Below, one piece after another: positions 35,644-43,440 of a stretch of DNA of 64,000 nucleotides (position 1 is its first letter; every line of letters begins with the position of its first letter). Under the pieces are notes generated by a model. The model was not told the DNA's origin and made no database searches. It was given only the letters and a program-made list of their open reading frames with translations. Source of the stretch: Nocardiopsis kunsanensis DSM 44524 (lineage in GTDB: Bacteria > Actinomycetota > Actinomycetes > Streptosporangiales > Streptosporangiaceae); assembly GCF_000340965.1 (NCBI RefSeq), contig NZ_ANAY01000002.1, positions 124,001 through 188,000 on the forward strand. The letters are read 5' to 3'. The position numbers and the translations under genes were made by a program.

Positions 35644-36948
35644 ATGCCTGTTCAAAAGGCCCCGTCGTCATCTCATCCCATGCGTGCGGCCCTCGCAGCC
35701 TTCGTGGGGACCACCATCGAATGGTTCGATTTCTACATCTACGCCACAGCTGCGGGGCTGGTCTTCGGAAGTCTGTTCTTCCCCGCCGACGCGGACCCGA
35801 TGATCGGCCTGATGGCCTCGTTCGCGACCTTCTCCGTCGGGTTCTTCGCCCGTCCGCTGGGAGGCGTCCTCTTCGGTCACTTCGGTGACCGCCTCGGCCG
35901 CAAGTCCGCACTGGTCACGACCCTGTTGATGATGGGCGTGGCCACCTTCGCCGTGGGACTGCTGCCCACCTACGAACAGGTCGGCTTCCTCGCACCGCTG
36001 CTGTTGGTACTCCTGCGCCTGGTCCAGGGCGTCGCCGTGGGAGGTGAGTGGGGCGGCGCCGTCCTGATGGCGGTCGAGCACGCCCCCGCCCACCGCAAGA
36101 CCTTCTACGGTGCGTTCGCCCAGCTCGGCAACCCCGCAGGCGCCCTGTTGGCCACCGGTGCCTTCGGCGTCATCGCTTCCTGGGGGTCGGACGTCCTCTA
36201 CGACTGGGGCTGGCGCCTGCCGTTCCTGGGCTCGATCCTGCTGGTGCTGGTGGGCCTGTTCATCCGGATGCGGGTCGAGGAGTCCCCGGTCTTCGCAGCG
36301 GCCCAGGAGAGCTCCGCGAAGGAGCCCGAGAGCCTGCCGCTGCGTGATGCGGTGCGCTCCTCCTGGCGCTCGTTGCTGTTGGGCGTGGGTGTCCTGCCGG
36401 TGGCCGTGGGCGGTTACTACATCGTGACCACGTTCCTGCAGGCCTACAGCGTGACCGAGATCGGCCTGAGCGAACAGCTCGTTCTCAACGCACTGACCGC
36501 GGCCGCACTGCTGGAACTACTCGTGACCCTGGGCGTGTCCTTGCTGGGCGACCGATACGGCACCGTCCGGATGGTCCTCATCGGCCTGGCGGGTGTGGCC
36601 CTTCTGGCCCTGCCGCAGTTCCTGGTCCTGGAGACCGGCAGCGTCGTCCTCATCGTGCTGATGCTGTGCCTGATGCGTCTGGCGATGTCGGCCGTGTACG
36701 GGCCCACCGCACGAGTGCTGTCGCAGATGTTCCCGCCCCGCAACCGGTACACGAGCATCTCGCTGTCCTACCAGGTCGCCGGCGCGATCTTCGGCGGACT
36801 CTCCCCGCTGGTCTGCACGGCCCTGCTCGCCGCGACCGGCAGCATCCTGCCCGTCGTCGGCCTGCTGGTCCTCATGGCCGCGCTGAGCGCCTTCTGCCTG
36901 ATCCGCGCCCCCCGCTACCAGGACGAACAGCTGCCCACCGAGGTCTGA
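35644..36948 (+). CDS. MHS family MFS transporter (metabolite:H+ symporter)
   Basis: A 434-aa, 12-helix symporter. The opening TTIEWFDFYIYATAAGLVFG with FFPADADPMIGL, then ARPLGGVLFGHFGDRLGRK and RLVQGVAVGGEWGGA are hallmarks of the MHS group (ShiA, ProP, KgtP, CitA). These import organic acids, betaines or related small molecules with protons. The start is ATG. The gene is divergent from pucR and followed 72 bp later by an amidohydrolase, so the transporter probably brings in the amidohydrolase substrate. Confidence 0.9.
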   Translation: MPVQKAPSSSHPMRAALAAFVGTTIEWFDFYIYATAAGLVFGSLFFPADADPMIGLMASFATFSVGFFARPLGGVLFGHFGDRLGRKSALVTTLLMMGVATFAVGLLPTYEQVGFLAPLLLVLLRLVQGVAVGGEWGGAVLMAVEHAPAHRKTFYGAFAQLGNPAGALLATGAFGVIASWGSDVLYDWGWRLPFLGSILLVLVGLFIRMRVEESPVFAAAQESSAKEPESLPLRDAVRSSWRSLLLGVGVLPVAVGGYYIVTTFLQAYSVTEIGLSEQLVLNALTAAALLELLVTLGVSLLGDRYGTVRMVLIGLAGVALLALPQFLVLETGSVVLIVLMLCLMRLAMSAVYGPTARVLSQMFPPRNRYTSISLSYQVAGAIFGGLSPLVCTALLAATGSILPVVGLLVLMAALSAFCLIRAPRYQDEQLPTEV

Positions 36949-37020
36949 CCCGGACCGCAGCACAGGCCCGACCCCGCCGTGGTCCCCCACCACGGCCCGA
37001 ACCCGGAGGAGCACCCCACC

Positions 37021-38634
37021 GTGACCTCTCTGCTCATCCACAACGCCCGCGTCCTGACCATGGACGAGACCAACCCCGAGGCCGATGCCGTGGCCGTGCG
37101 CGATGGCCGGATCCTGCTCGCCGGCTCCACCGAGCAGGCCCGGGCCGCAGCGGGCCCGGGAGCCACCGAGGTCGACGCGGGCGGGCGCACGCTCGTTCCC
37201 GGGTTCATCGACCCGCACAACCACCTGCTGTCCACCGCCGAGTCCCTGGCGGCCGTCGATGCCCGCTACCCGCGGGTCTCCAGCGTCGCAGACCTCGTCG
37301 AGGCGATCGCTGCCGAGGCCGAACGTACCCCGGCCGGGCAATGGATCCGTGCCTTCTCCATGGACGACGCCAAGTACCCCGAAGGCCGCCCCACCCGCCG
37401 TGCCCTGGACGAGGCCACTTCCGAACACCCGGTGATCGTCTACCACGTCTCCGGCCACCAGGCCGTCGTCAACTCGATGAGCCTGGCCTGGAGCGGTGTC
37501 GGCGAGGACGTCACCGACCCCGAGGGCGGCTCCTTCGTGCGGGACGAAGGGGGCCGCCTGACCGGCATGGTCCTGGACTCGGCCATGGAACTGCTGCTGC
37601 CGTTGGCAGTGGACATCGGATGCCACGGGCCCAACTTCCACACGGACCTACCCGCCGAACAGCTGCTGGGATGGTTGGCCGACGCCGCCGACCCCTACCT
37701 GTCGGCCGGGGTGACGACGGTGTGCGACCCGCAGGTCTCCGCACGCGAACTGCGGGTCTATCGGGCCGCGCGCGAGGCCGGGAGCCTGCCCTTGCGCACC
37801 TTCGGTATGCCCCTGTCGCACCAGTTGGACGCCCTGACCCAGGCCGGGCTGGCCAGCCCCTTCGGTGACGACTGGCTGCGGCTGACCGGGATGAAGTTCT
37901 ACTCCGACGGCAGCCTCCTGGGCGGGACCGCCAGGTTCAGCACCCCCTACGGTGAGCGCGGGGAGCTCGCCGGGAGCCTGTACCACCACCCCGACCAGCT
38001 CGCAGACCTGGTCACCCGCGCCGCCGGTGAGGGTTGGCAGGTGGCCATCCACACCCAGGGCGACGAGGCGATGGAACACAGCCTGGCCGCGATCGCGTCG
38101 GCGTCCCGCGTGAGCGGCCCGGACGCGCGCCCGCGGTTGGAGCACTGCGGCTATCCCACTCCCGAACAGGCCAAGCGCTTCGGTGACTACGGGGTCATCC
38201 CCGTCAACCAGCCCAACTTCCTCTACGACAGCGGGGGCGACTTCCTGCGCAGGCTGGGCCGTCGCGCGCACCGTCTCCAGCCCATGCGCGAAGAACTCGA
38301 CCTGGGTCTGCGGCCCGTGCTCTCCAGCGACTCCTTCGTCTCCAGCCTGCGCCCCATGGACACCGTCGCCAACGCGGTGGGCCGCACCACGCGCGAGGGA
38401 AAGGAGATCGGCACGGACCAAGCGGTGACCCTGCACGAGGCCCTTCGTGCGCACACCCTGGACGCCGCGCACGCGCTCGGTGTCGAGGACCGGTTGGGTT
38501 CCCTGCACCCCGGTCATCTGGCCGACCTGGTGGTGCTGGACGCGGACGTGCGGACGCTGGGCCCGGAGCGGTTGCGGGACGTGAACGCGTGGCTGACCGT
38601 GCTCGACGGCAAGGTCGTGCACAGGGCCGCCTGA
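37021..38634 (+). CDS. amidohydrolase family protein (YtcJ-like, Amidohydro_3)
   Basis: A 537-aa metal-dependent hydrolase. Metal-site motifs in order: VPGFIDPHNHLLS (HxH) near residue 65, FYSDGSLLGGTA near 300, IHTQGDEAM near 347, LEHCGYPTPEQ near 380 and LSSDSFVSSLRP near 440. YtcJ-like enzymes hydrolyse amide, carbamate or ring C-N bonds; members act on N-acyl and heterocyclic compounds. The start is GTG at 37021 with GGAGGAG about 9 nt upstream. With the MHS transporter and PucR it forms an uptake-degradation unit. The substrate is unknown. Confidence 0.88.
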   Translation: MTSLLIHNARVLTMDETNPEADAVAVRDGRILLAGSTEQARAAAGPGATEVDAGGRTLVPGFIDPHNHLLSTAESLAAVDARYPRVSSVADLVEAIAAEAERTPAGQWIRAFSMDDAKYPEGRPTRRALDEATSEHPVIVYHVSGHQAVVNSMSLAWSGVGEDVTDPEGGSFVRDEGGRLTGMVLDSAMELLLPLAVDIGCHGPNFHTDLPAEQLLGWLADAADPYLSAGVTTVCDPQVSARELRVYRAAREAGSLPLRTFGMPLSHQLDALTQAGLASPFGDDWLRLTGMKFYSDGSLLGGTARFSTPYGERGELAGSLYHHPDQLADLVTRAAGEGWQVAIHTQGDEAMEHSLAAIASASRVSGPDARPRLEHCGYPTPEQAKRFGDYGVIPVNQPNFLYDSGGDFLRRLGRRAHRLQPMREELDLGLRPVLSSDSFVSSLRPMDTVANAVGRTTREGKEIGTDQAVTLHEALRAHTLDAAHALGVEDRLGSLHPGHLADLVVLDADVRTLGPERLRDVNAWLTVLDGKVVHRAA

Positions 38635-38674
38635 GTCCGGCGGGCAGGGAGGACAGTGCCCGCACGTGCTCGGG

Positions 38675-39155
38675 TCAGAGCGCACGGAAGTAACGCACCA
38701 CGGGAAGGGCGGTTGTACCCGGCGTTCTCGTAGAGGGCGCGCGCGGGGCTGTGGCCCTCGTCGCCGCCGGTCTCGACCATCGCCGTCGTCATGCCCTGCT
38801 CACCGATCCACGCGGTGGTGTGGTCGATGAGGGCCCGTCCCACACCCCGGCCCTGGTGGTCGGGGTCGACGGCCACCAGGTAGACCTCGCCGATCCTGTC
38901 GTCGGGTTCGAGGTGTACGGCCACGAACCCGACGACGGTGTCCTGGCGGACCGCCACCCACACGTGGGAGCTCTCCGAGTCCAGCTCCCCGGTGACGGTC
39001 GCGCGTTGGCTCTCCCGCCAGTCCGGGATCATCCTCCGGTAGAGCATCTCGCCCAGGACCCGCCGCATCGATGCGTGCACGGGCTCCCAGGCGCGCAGGG
39101 CCAGTGCGACCACGGCCTCGCGGTCACTGTTCGTGCAGGAACGGATCTCGGCCAT
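38675..39155 (-). CDS. GNAT family N-acetyltransferase, apparent 3' frameshift
   Basis: The ATG at 39153-39155 begins MAEIRSCTNSDREAVVALAL. The acetyl-CoA loop is YLVAVDPDHQGRGVGRALID and ALYENAGY follows. After Tyr the assembled frame runs into a basic, unrelated tail overlapping the amidohydrolase end (to 38514). One base fewer at the TT of 38713-38714 (plus strand) restores TALPVVRYFRAL and a stop at 38675-38677, an ordinary GNAT end. I therefore give 38675 as the natural end (159 aa); the span has 481 bases, one too many. This is a real mutation or a sequencing error. The substrate is unknown. Confidence 0.7.
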
Positions 39156-39201
39156 GCCCGCAGCCCAGGAGCGCGGGCCGCGGTCCGCCACGGGTTTTCC
39201 G

Positions 39202-39233
39202 CGGCCCCGGACACAGGGGTACGTCCGGGGCCG
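39202..39233 (-). terminator. terminator after metO
   Basis: A perfect 11-bp stem (39202-39212 with 39223-39233) with a 10-nt loop begins 20 bp beyond the metO stop. It ends the metM-metO transcript. Confidence 0.75.
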
Positions 39234-39253
39234 ATCACCGTGACCGTGCGGGG

Positions 39254-39532
39254 TCAGCAGCCCCCGGCGACGGCCGGGATGATCGAGACCTGCGCCCCGT
39301 CGGAGATCTCGGTGTCGAGCCCCTTCTCGAAACGCACGTCCTCGTCACCGACGTAGACGTTGATGAAACGGCGCACCTTGCCGCTGTCGTCGATGATGCG
39401 GGCGCGGATGCCGGGGTGGTTGGCCTCGAGGTCGTCGAAGACCTCCTGGAGGGTGCTGCCCCGAGCCGTCACCTCCCGGGCGTCGTCGGTGTAGCTGCGC
39501 AGGATGGTGGGCACGCGAACGCTGGCGCTCAT
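39254..39532 (-). CDS. metO: MoaD/ThiS-like sulfur carrier protein (MetO/CysO type)
   Basis: A 92-aa ubiquitin-fold sulfur carrier. It closely resembles mycobacterial CysO: VRVPTILRSYTDDAREV, LEANHPGI, RRFINVYVGDEDVRF and the end IIPAVAGG followed by one extra Cys. Carriers of this kind are adenylated and thiocarboxylated at the terminal Gly-Gly, so the last Cys would have to be removed first. It follows metM on the same strand (56-bp gap) and shares its SAM riboswitch. In Streptomyces the corresponding protein (MetO) has been reported to donate sulfur to MetM for homocysteine synthesis. Family is certain; the MetO assignment rests on the pairing and riboswitch. Confidence 0.85.
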   Translation of the reverse strand: MSASVRVPTILRSYTDDAREVTARGSTLQEVFDDLEANHPGIRARIIDDSGKVRRFINVYVGDEDVRFEKGLDTEISDGAQVSIIPAVAGGC

Positions 39533-39588
39533 GGCGAAGGTCCTGTTCTGTCTCAGGCGTGGGTGGTGAATCGAGAAGGAAGGAGAAT

Positions 39589-40848
39589 TCAGGCGAGACC
39601 TGCGGCGGTGAAGGCCTCCACCGAGGGCTTGACCGTGGCGGTCACACCCGCGTCGACCGCGTTGAGGGTCTTGAGTCCGTCCCCGGTGTTGAGCACGACC
39701 GTCTCGGCTTCGGGGTCGATACGGCCCTCCCGGACGAGCTTGCGCAACACACCGGTGGTCACACCGCCGGCGGTCTCGGCGAAGACGCCCTCGGTACGGG
39801 CGAGCAGGTTGATGCCCTCGCGGATCTCGGTGTCGTCGACGTGCTCGACCGAGCCGCCCGTGCGCTGGGCGACGTCGAGCACGTAGGGGCCGTCGGCGGG
39901 GTTGCCGATCGCCAACGACTTGGCGATGGTGTCGGGCTTGACCGGCTGGATCACGTCGTGGCCGGCCTCCCACGCGCGGGCGACCGGTGAGCAGCCGGTG
40001 GCCTGGGCACCGAAGATCCTGTAGGGGCGGTCCGGGACCAGGCCGGCCTGGACGAGCTCCTTGAAACCCTTGTCGATCTTGGTGAGCTGGGAGCCGGAGG
40101 CGATCGGGACGACGATCTGCTCGGGCAGGCGCCAACCGAGCTGCTCGGCGATCTCGTAGGCCAGGGTCTTGGAACCCTCGGCGTAGTAGGGGCGCAGGTT
40201 GACGTTGACGAACCCCCAGCCCTCTCCGGCCGGGTCGCCGATGAGCTCGGAGCAGAAACGGTTCACGTCGTCGTAGTTGCCGTCGATCGCCACGACCTTT
40301 CCGCCGTAGACCGCGGCCATGACGATCTTGGCCTCCTCCAGTCCAGCGGGGACGAACACGCAGGACTCGAAGCCGGCTCGCGCCGCGGCGGCACCGACCG
40401 CACCGGCGAGGTTGCCGGTGGAGGAGCAGGACAGCGTCGTGAACCCGAACGCGCGGGCGGCCTCGACGGCCATGGCCACCACACGGTCCTTGAAGGAGTG
40501 GGTGGGGTTCGCGGAGTCGTCCTTGACGTGGAGGGAGCGCAGACCCAGCTCAGCGCCGAGGCGGTCGGCGCGTACCAGGGGGGTGAGGCCGGGGTTCATG
40601 TTCGGCAGTTCCGCCACGTTTTCGGGGACGGGCAGCAGCGAACGGTAGCGCCAGATGTTGGCGGGGCCGCTCTCGATGTCGGCCCGGGTCACACCGGAGA
40701 GGTCGTAGGCGATCTCCAGAGGACCGAAACAGAACTCGCAGGCGAAACGCGGGGTGAGGTCGTACTGCTGACCGCATTCGCGGCAGGAGAGCGCGATGCC
40801 CGGGCCGAAGGCGCGGGTGGAGGCTTTTTCTGCGGCGGCGATTGCCAT
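39589..40848 (-). CDS. metM: threonine-synthase-like PLP enzyme, probable O-phosphohomoserine-dependent homocysteine synthase (MetM)
   Basis: A 419-aa fold-type II PLP enzyme. An N-terminal zinc ribbon has Cys22, Cys25, Cys37 and Cys40. The PLP lysine is Lys120 in NPTHSFKDRVV; classical ThrC usually reads PTGSFKDRG. The PLP phosphate loop is CSSTGNLAGAVG. By homology alone it would be called threonine synthase (thrC). The SAM-I riboswitch in its leader and the MoaD-like carrier downstream fit better the MetM/MetO system reported in Streptomyces, where O-phospho-L-homoserine is converted to homocysteine with thiocarboxylated carrier. The start is ATG 40848 with GAGGGGAG 11 nt upstream, inside the riboswitch's last helix. 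A true threonine synthase remains possible. Confidence 0.85.
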   Translation of the reverse strand: MAIAAAEKASTRAFGPGIALSCRECGQQYDLTPRFACEFCFGPLEIAYDLSGVTRADIESGPANIWRYRSLLPVPENVAELPNMNPGLTPLVRADRLGAELGLRSLHVKDDSANPTHSFKDRVVAMAVEAARAFGFTTLSCSSTGNLAGAVGAAAARAGFESCVFVPAGLEEAKIVMAAVYGGKVVAIDGNYDDVNRFCSELIGDPAGEGWGFVNVNLRPYYAEGSKTLAYEIAEQLGWRLPEQIVVPIASGSQLTKIDKGFKELVQAGLVPDRPYRIFGAQATGCSPVARAWEAGHDVIQPVKPDTIAKSLAIGNPADGPYVLDVAQRTGGSVEHVDDTEIREGINLLARTEGVFAETAGGVTTGVLRKLVREGRIDPEAETVVLNTGDGLKTLNAVDAGVTATVKPSVEAFTAAGLA

Positions 40849-40863
40849 GGCGAGGCTTCTCCC

Positions 40864-41001
40864 CTCATCTTTCCTGGCTGGCCACTTTGACCCCAGGCCG
40901 GAGTTGGCACCTGCCTCAGTCGCCTCGCAGGTCGCGAGTGTCAGATACTGAGATGGTTGCCGGGGCTTCGTAGGGCCGGTCCCTCCACCCCTCTGGATGA
41001 G
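40864..41001 (-). promoter_or_regulatory. SAM-I (S-box) riboswitch upstream of metM
   Basis: Read on the minus strand, the P1 arms are CUCAUC (40996-41001) and GAUGAG (40864-40869). Between them lie the conserved core pieces in order: CAGAG, GGAGGGACCGGCCC, the kink-turn UACGAAG, GGCAACC, a P3 stem (CUCAGU with ACUGAG) and GGUGCCAACUCC. This matches the SAM-I aptamer well. The final P1 strand runs straight into GGGGAG, the Shine-Dalgarno of metM (ATG 40848), with no room for an intrinsic terminator. Control is therefore probably at translation: SAM bound, P1 formed, initiation reduced. Confidence 0.93.
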
Positions 41002-41279
41002 CAATATGAAATTTTCTGCTGGTCCCTGCTGGAACCGCATCGTCACTGTAACCGAGCCCTCGTCAGCTTTTCCACGACGGGTGACGCGTATTACACAAAG
41101 TCGCCCGCATGATGAGACGCCACTTCAGGCGGGCCCGACCGGGCACATGCTCCCCCGACCGGGCACATGCTCCATTGCAACGGGATGAGGCGCTCCTGGC
41201 CCACGTTTGGGATCCCGGCGCAGGGGCGAGACATACGGTGCGCCCACGCGACAACCCATGCCTGCGAGAGGAACGATTC

Positions 41280-42716
41280 GTGGACAAGGCCCAGACCCTC
41301 ATCGCCGCCAACCGGGGGCCGATCTCCTTCCGCACGGCGGAGGACGGTTCCCTGGAGTACAGCCGGGGCGGCGGTGGACTCGTCTCGGGCATGACGTCGG
41401 TGGCCGCGGAGGTCGACAGCCTCTGGGTGTGCGCGGCGCTCTCCGACGACGACCGGCGTGCCGCCGCCGAGGCCCCCGGGGCCCGGATCGACCGTGTCCA
41501 CGACCTCGGCGGGATGCGGGTGCACATGCTCGACATTCCCGAGCGGACCTTCGCCGGCGCCTACACGGGGATCGCGAACTCGACGCTGTGGTTCCTGCAG
41601 CACCTGCTCTACGACCTCCCGAACAAGCCGGTGTTCGGTTCGGGGTTCGCACGGTTGTGGGAGGACTACGCCGCCTACAACAACGCCTTCGCCGAGGCCC
41701 TGGTCTCCGGTGCGGCCGAGGGCGCACGTGTGGCGGTGCAGGACTACCACCTGGCACTGGTTCCGCAGATCCTGCGCTCCCGCCGCCCCGACCTGCGCAT
41801 CACCCACTTCTCGCACACCCCGTGGGCTCCGCCGGAATATCTGCGGATGCTTCCGAACCGGGTCGCGCGCGAGTTGTTGGAGGGCATGCTCGGCGCCGAC
41901 CGGCTGGGTTTCCACAGCCCGCGGTGGGCCGAGGCGTTCCTGCGTTGTTGCTCGGAGATCCTGGGAGCCGACGTCGACATCGACCGCCGCACCGTCGAGC
42001 ACGGGGGACGCGTCGTGACCGTGGGGGTGCACGCGTTGGGCGCCGACGAGGAAGGACTGCGCACCAGTGCCGCCGAACCCGAGGTGGCCCAGCGTCGCGG
42101 GGCACTGTCGCAGCTCGTGGGCGACACACGGCTGATCGTGCGGGTGGACCGTACCGAGCTGTCCAAGAACATCGTGCGGGGGCTGGAGTCCTACCGCGAG
42201 CTGCTCACGCTCCACCCCGAGTGGCGCGGGCGCGTCACCCACCTGGCCTTCGCCTACCCGAGCCGCGGGGACGTCCCCGAGTACCGCGAGTACACCGAGA
42301 CCGTGCTGCGGATGGCAGAGGAGATCAACGAGGAGTTCTCGACGCCCGAGTGGACACCGCTCGTGCTGGAGGTCAACGACGACTACCCGCGGTCGCTGGC
42401 CTCGTTCCAGCTCGCGGACGTGCTGTTGGTCAACCCGGTGCGCGACGGTATGAACCTGGTCGCCAAGGAGGGCCCGCTGCTGTCGGAACGCGATTCGGTC
42501 CTGGTCCTCTCCCGGGAGGCCGGGGCCGCCGACGAGCTCGGTGAGGACGCGCTGCTGGTGAACCCGTTCGACACCGTGGAGACCGCCGAGGCCTTGCACC
42601 AGGCGTTGTCGATGCCGGACCGGGAACGGCGCGAACGCCGCGAGCGGCTGGCCGAAGCAGCGGTGGCGTTGCCGCCCCGCCGATGGTTCCAGGAGCAGAT
42701 CCGGTCGCTGGGGTGA
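41280..42716 (+). CDS. otsA: alpha,alpha-trehalose-phosphate synthase
   Basis: A 478-aa GT20 glycosyltransferase that joins a nucleotide-activated glucose (UDP- or GDP-glucose) to glucose 6-phosphate. Motifs: LIAANRGPISF with the GGGGL loop at the N-terminus, VAVQDYHLALVPQILR, FSHTPWAPPEY, RVDRTELSKNI and the C-terminal LVNPVRDGMNLVAKE. The VDRTELSKN form is the actinobacterial variant. The start is GTG at 41280 with GAGAGGA at good spacing; earlier frame-open codons lack conservation. Its phosphatase partner otsB lies 3.4 kb downstream. It is divergent from the metM-metO riboswitch leader. Confidence 0.93.
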   Translation: MDKAQTLIAANRGPISFRTAEDGSLEYSRGGGGLVSGMTSVAAEVDSLWVCAALSDDDRRAAAEAPGARIDRVHDLGGMRVHMLDIPERTFAGAYTGIANSTLWFLQHLLYDLPNKPVFGSGFARLWEDYAAYNNAFAEALVSGAAEGARVAVQDYHLALVPQILRSRRPDLRITHFSHTPWAPPEYLRMLPNRVARELLEGMLGADRLGFHSPRWAEAFLRCCSEILGADVDIDRRTVEHGGRVVTVGVHALGADEEGLRTSAAEPEVAQRRGALSQLVGDTRLIVRVDRTELSKNIVRGLESYRELLTLHPEWRGRVTHLAFAYPSRGDVPEYREYTETVLRMAEEINEEFSTPEWTPLVLEVNDDYPRSLASFQLADVLLVNPVRDGMNLVAKEGPLLSERDSVLVLSREAGAADELGEDALLVNPFDTVETAEALHQALSMPDRERRERRERLAEAAVALPPRRWFQEQIRSLG

Positions 42717-42723
42717 GCCCGGA

Positions 42724-43314
42724 TCAGGCCGTCGGTCGCCGCGCTGCCTCGGTGAGGAGCTCCTCGACCACTTCGGACTTGGCGTCGGCGTAGTCCTGGA
42801 CGCGGTCCCAGGTGTGCTCGGTGAGCTCCTTCTTGACGGCGGCGTAGCGGGAACGGGCGTCGGCGTCGGCGCGCAGGTGGTCGCGCAGGAGCAGCATCCG
42901 TTCGGCCTCCTGGCACCCGTGCGCGAACACGTGGAGGTTGAGGTTGATCTCCGTGCCCTTGAGGACCCGGTGCCCGTACCACTCCGGTTCACGGAGGGCC
43001 ACGCTGTACCCGGCGGCTTCGAGATCCGGCACGTAGGCGCTCTCGTCGGCGGGATCGGCCACGCACAGGAGCAGGTCGACGCAGGGTTTTGCGACCAGCC
43101 CGGGCACGGAGGTCGATCCCACGTGTTCCAGCAGCAGGACACGTTCCTGGAGCCTCTCGCGGATGCGGCGGGCCTCGCGTTCGAAGAAGTAGGGCCACTT
43201 CGGGTCGGACTCGACCAGGCGTATCCGGCCGTCGACGAGGTGTTCGGACCAGGAACCGGGCGCCGGCCGGCTCTGCCCGCGTGTGGGCAGCTCAGTGGGT
43301 TCGGGGGAACTCAT
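42724..43314 (-). CDS. GrpB family nucleotidyltransferase-fold protein
   Basis: A 196-aa GrpB/DUF4269-like protein. The core IRLVESDPKWPYFFEREARRI (read IRLVESDPKWPYFF and EREARRI), LLEHVGSTSVPGLVAKPCVDLLL and the HV at INLNLHVFAHGC match the family, which has a minimal nucleotidyltransferase fold. Some members are fused to CoaE dephospho-CoA kinase in actinobacteria; this one is separate. The function is unknown. The start is ATG at 43312-43314. It is convergent with otsA with 7 bp between stops. Confidence 0.85.
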   Translation of the reverse strand: MSSPEPTELPTRGQSRPAPGSWSEHLVDGRIRLVESDPKWPYFFEREARRIRERLQERVLLLEHVGSTSVPGLVAKPCVDLLLCVADPADESAYVPDLEAAGYSVALREPEWYGHRVLKGTEINLNLHVFAHGCQEAERMLLLRDHLRADADARSRYAAVKKELTEHTWDRVQDYADAKSEVVEELLTEAARRPTA

Positions 43315-43380
43315 ACGGCCAGCTTTGCCGGTCCTCTCCCGAGCGTCAAGAGGGTCCGGGCGTGCTTTACAGATGCACGT

Positions 43381-43435
43381 GCACGGCACGGAAGGGCAGT
43401 ATTCCGGCGGATCGGCCCTTCCTGCCGTGCCGTGC
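43381..43435 (-). terminator. long hairpin terminator after the methyltransferase
   Basis: A 17-nt arm (43381-43397) pairs with 43415-43435, interrupted by a 4-nt bulge. It lies 5 bp after the methyltransferase stop and in front of the GrpB gene on the same strand. Confidence 0.7.
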
Positions 43436-43440
43436 GCGGG

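Noticed and set aside
40849-40870. Rho-independent terminator as part of the SAM riboswitch
   Set aside because: Only about 16 nt separate the aptamer from the metM start and no U-tract exists, so translational control is more likely.
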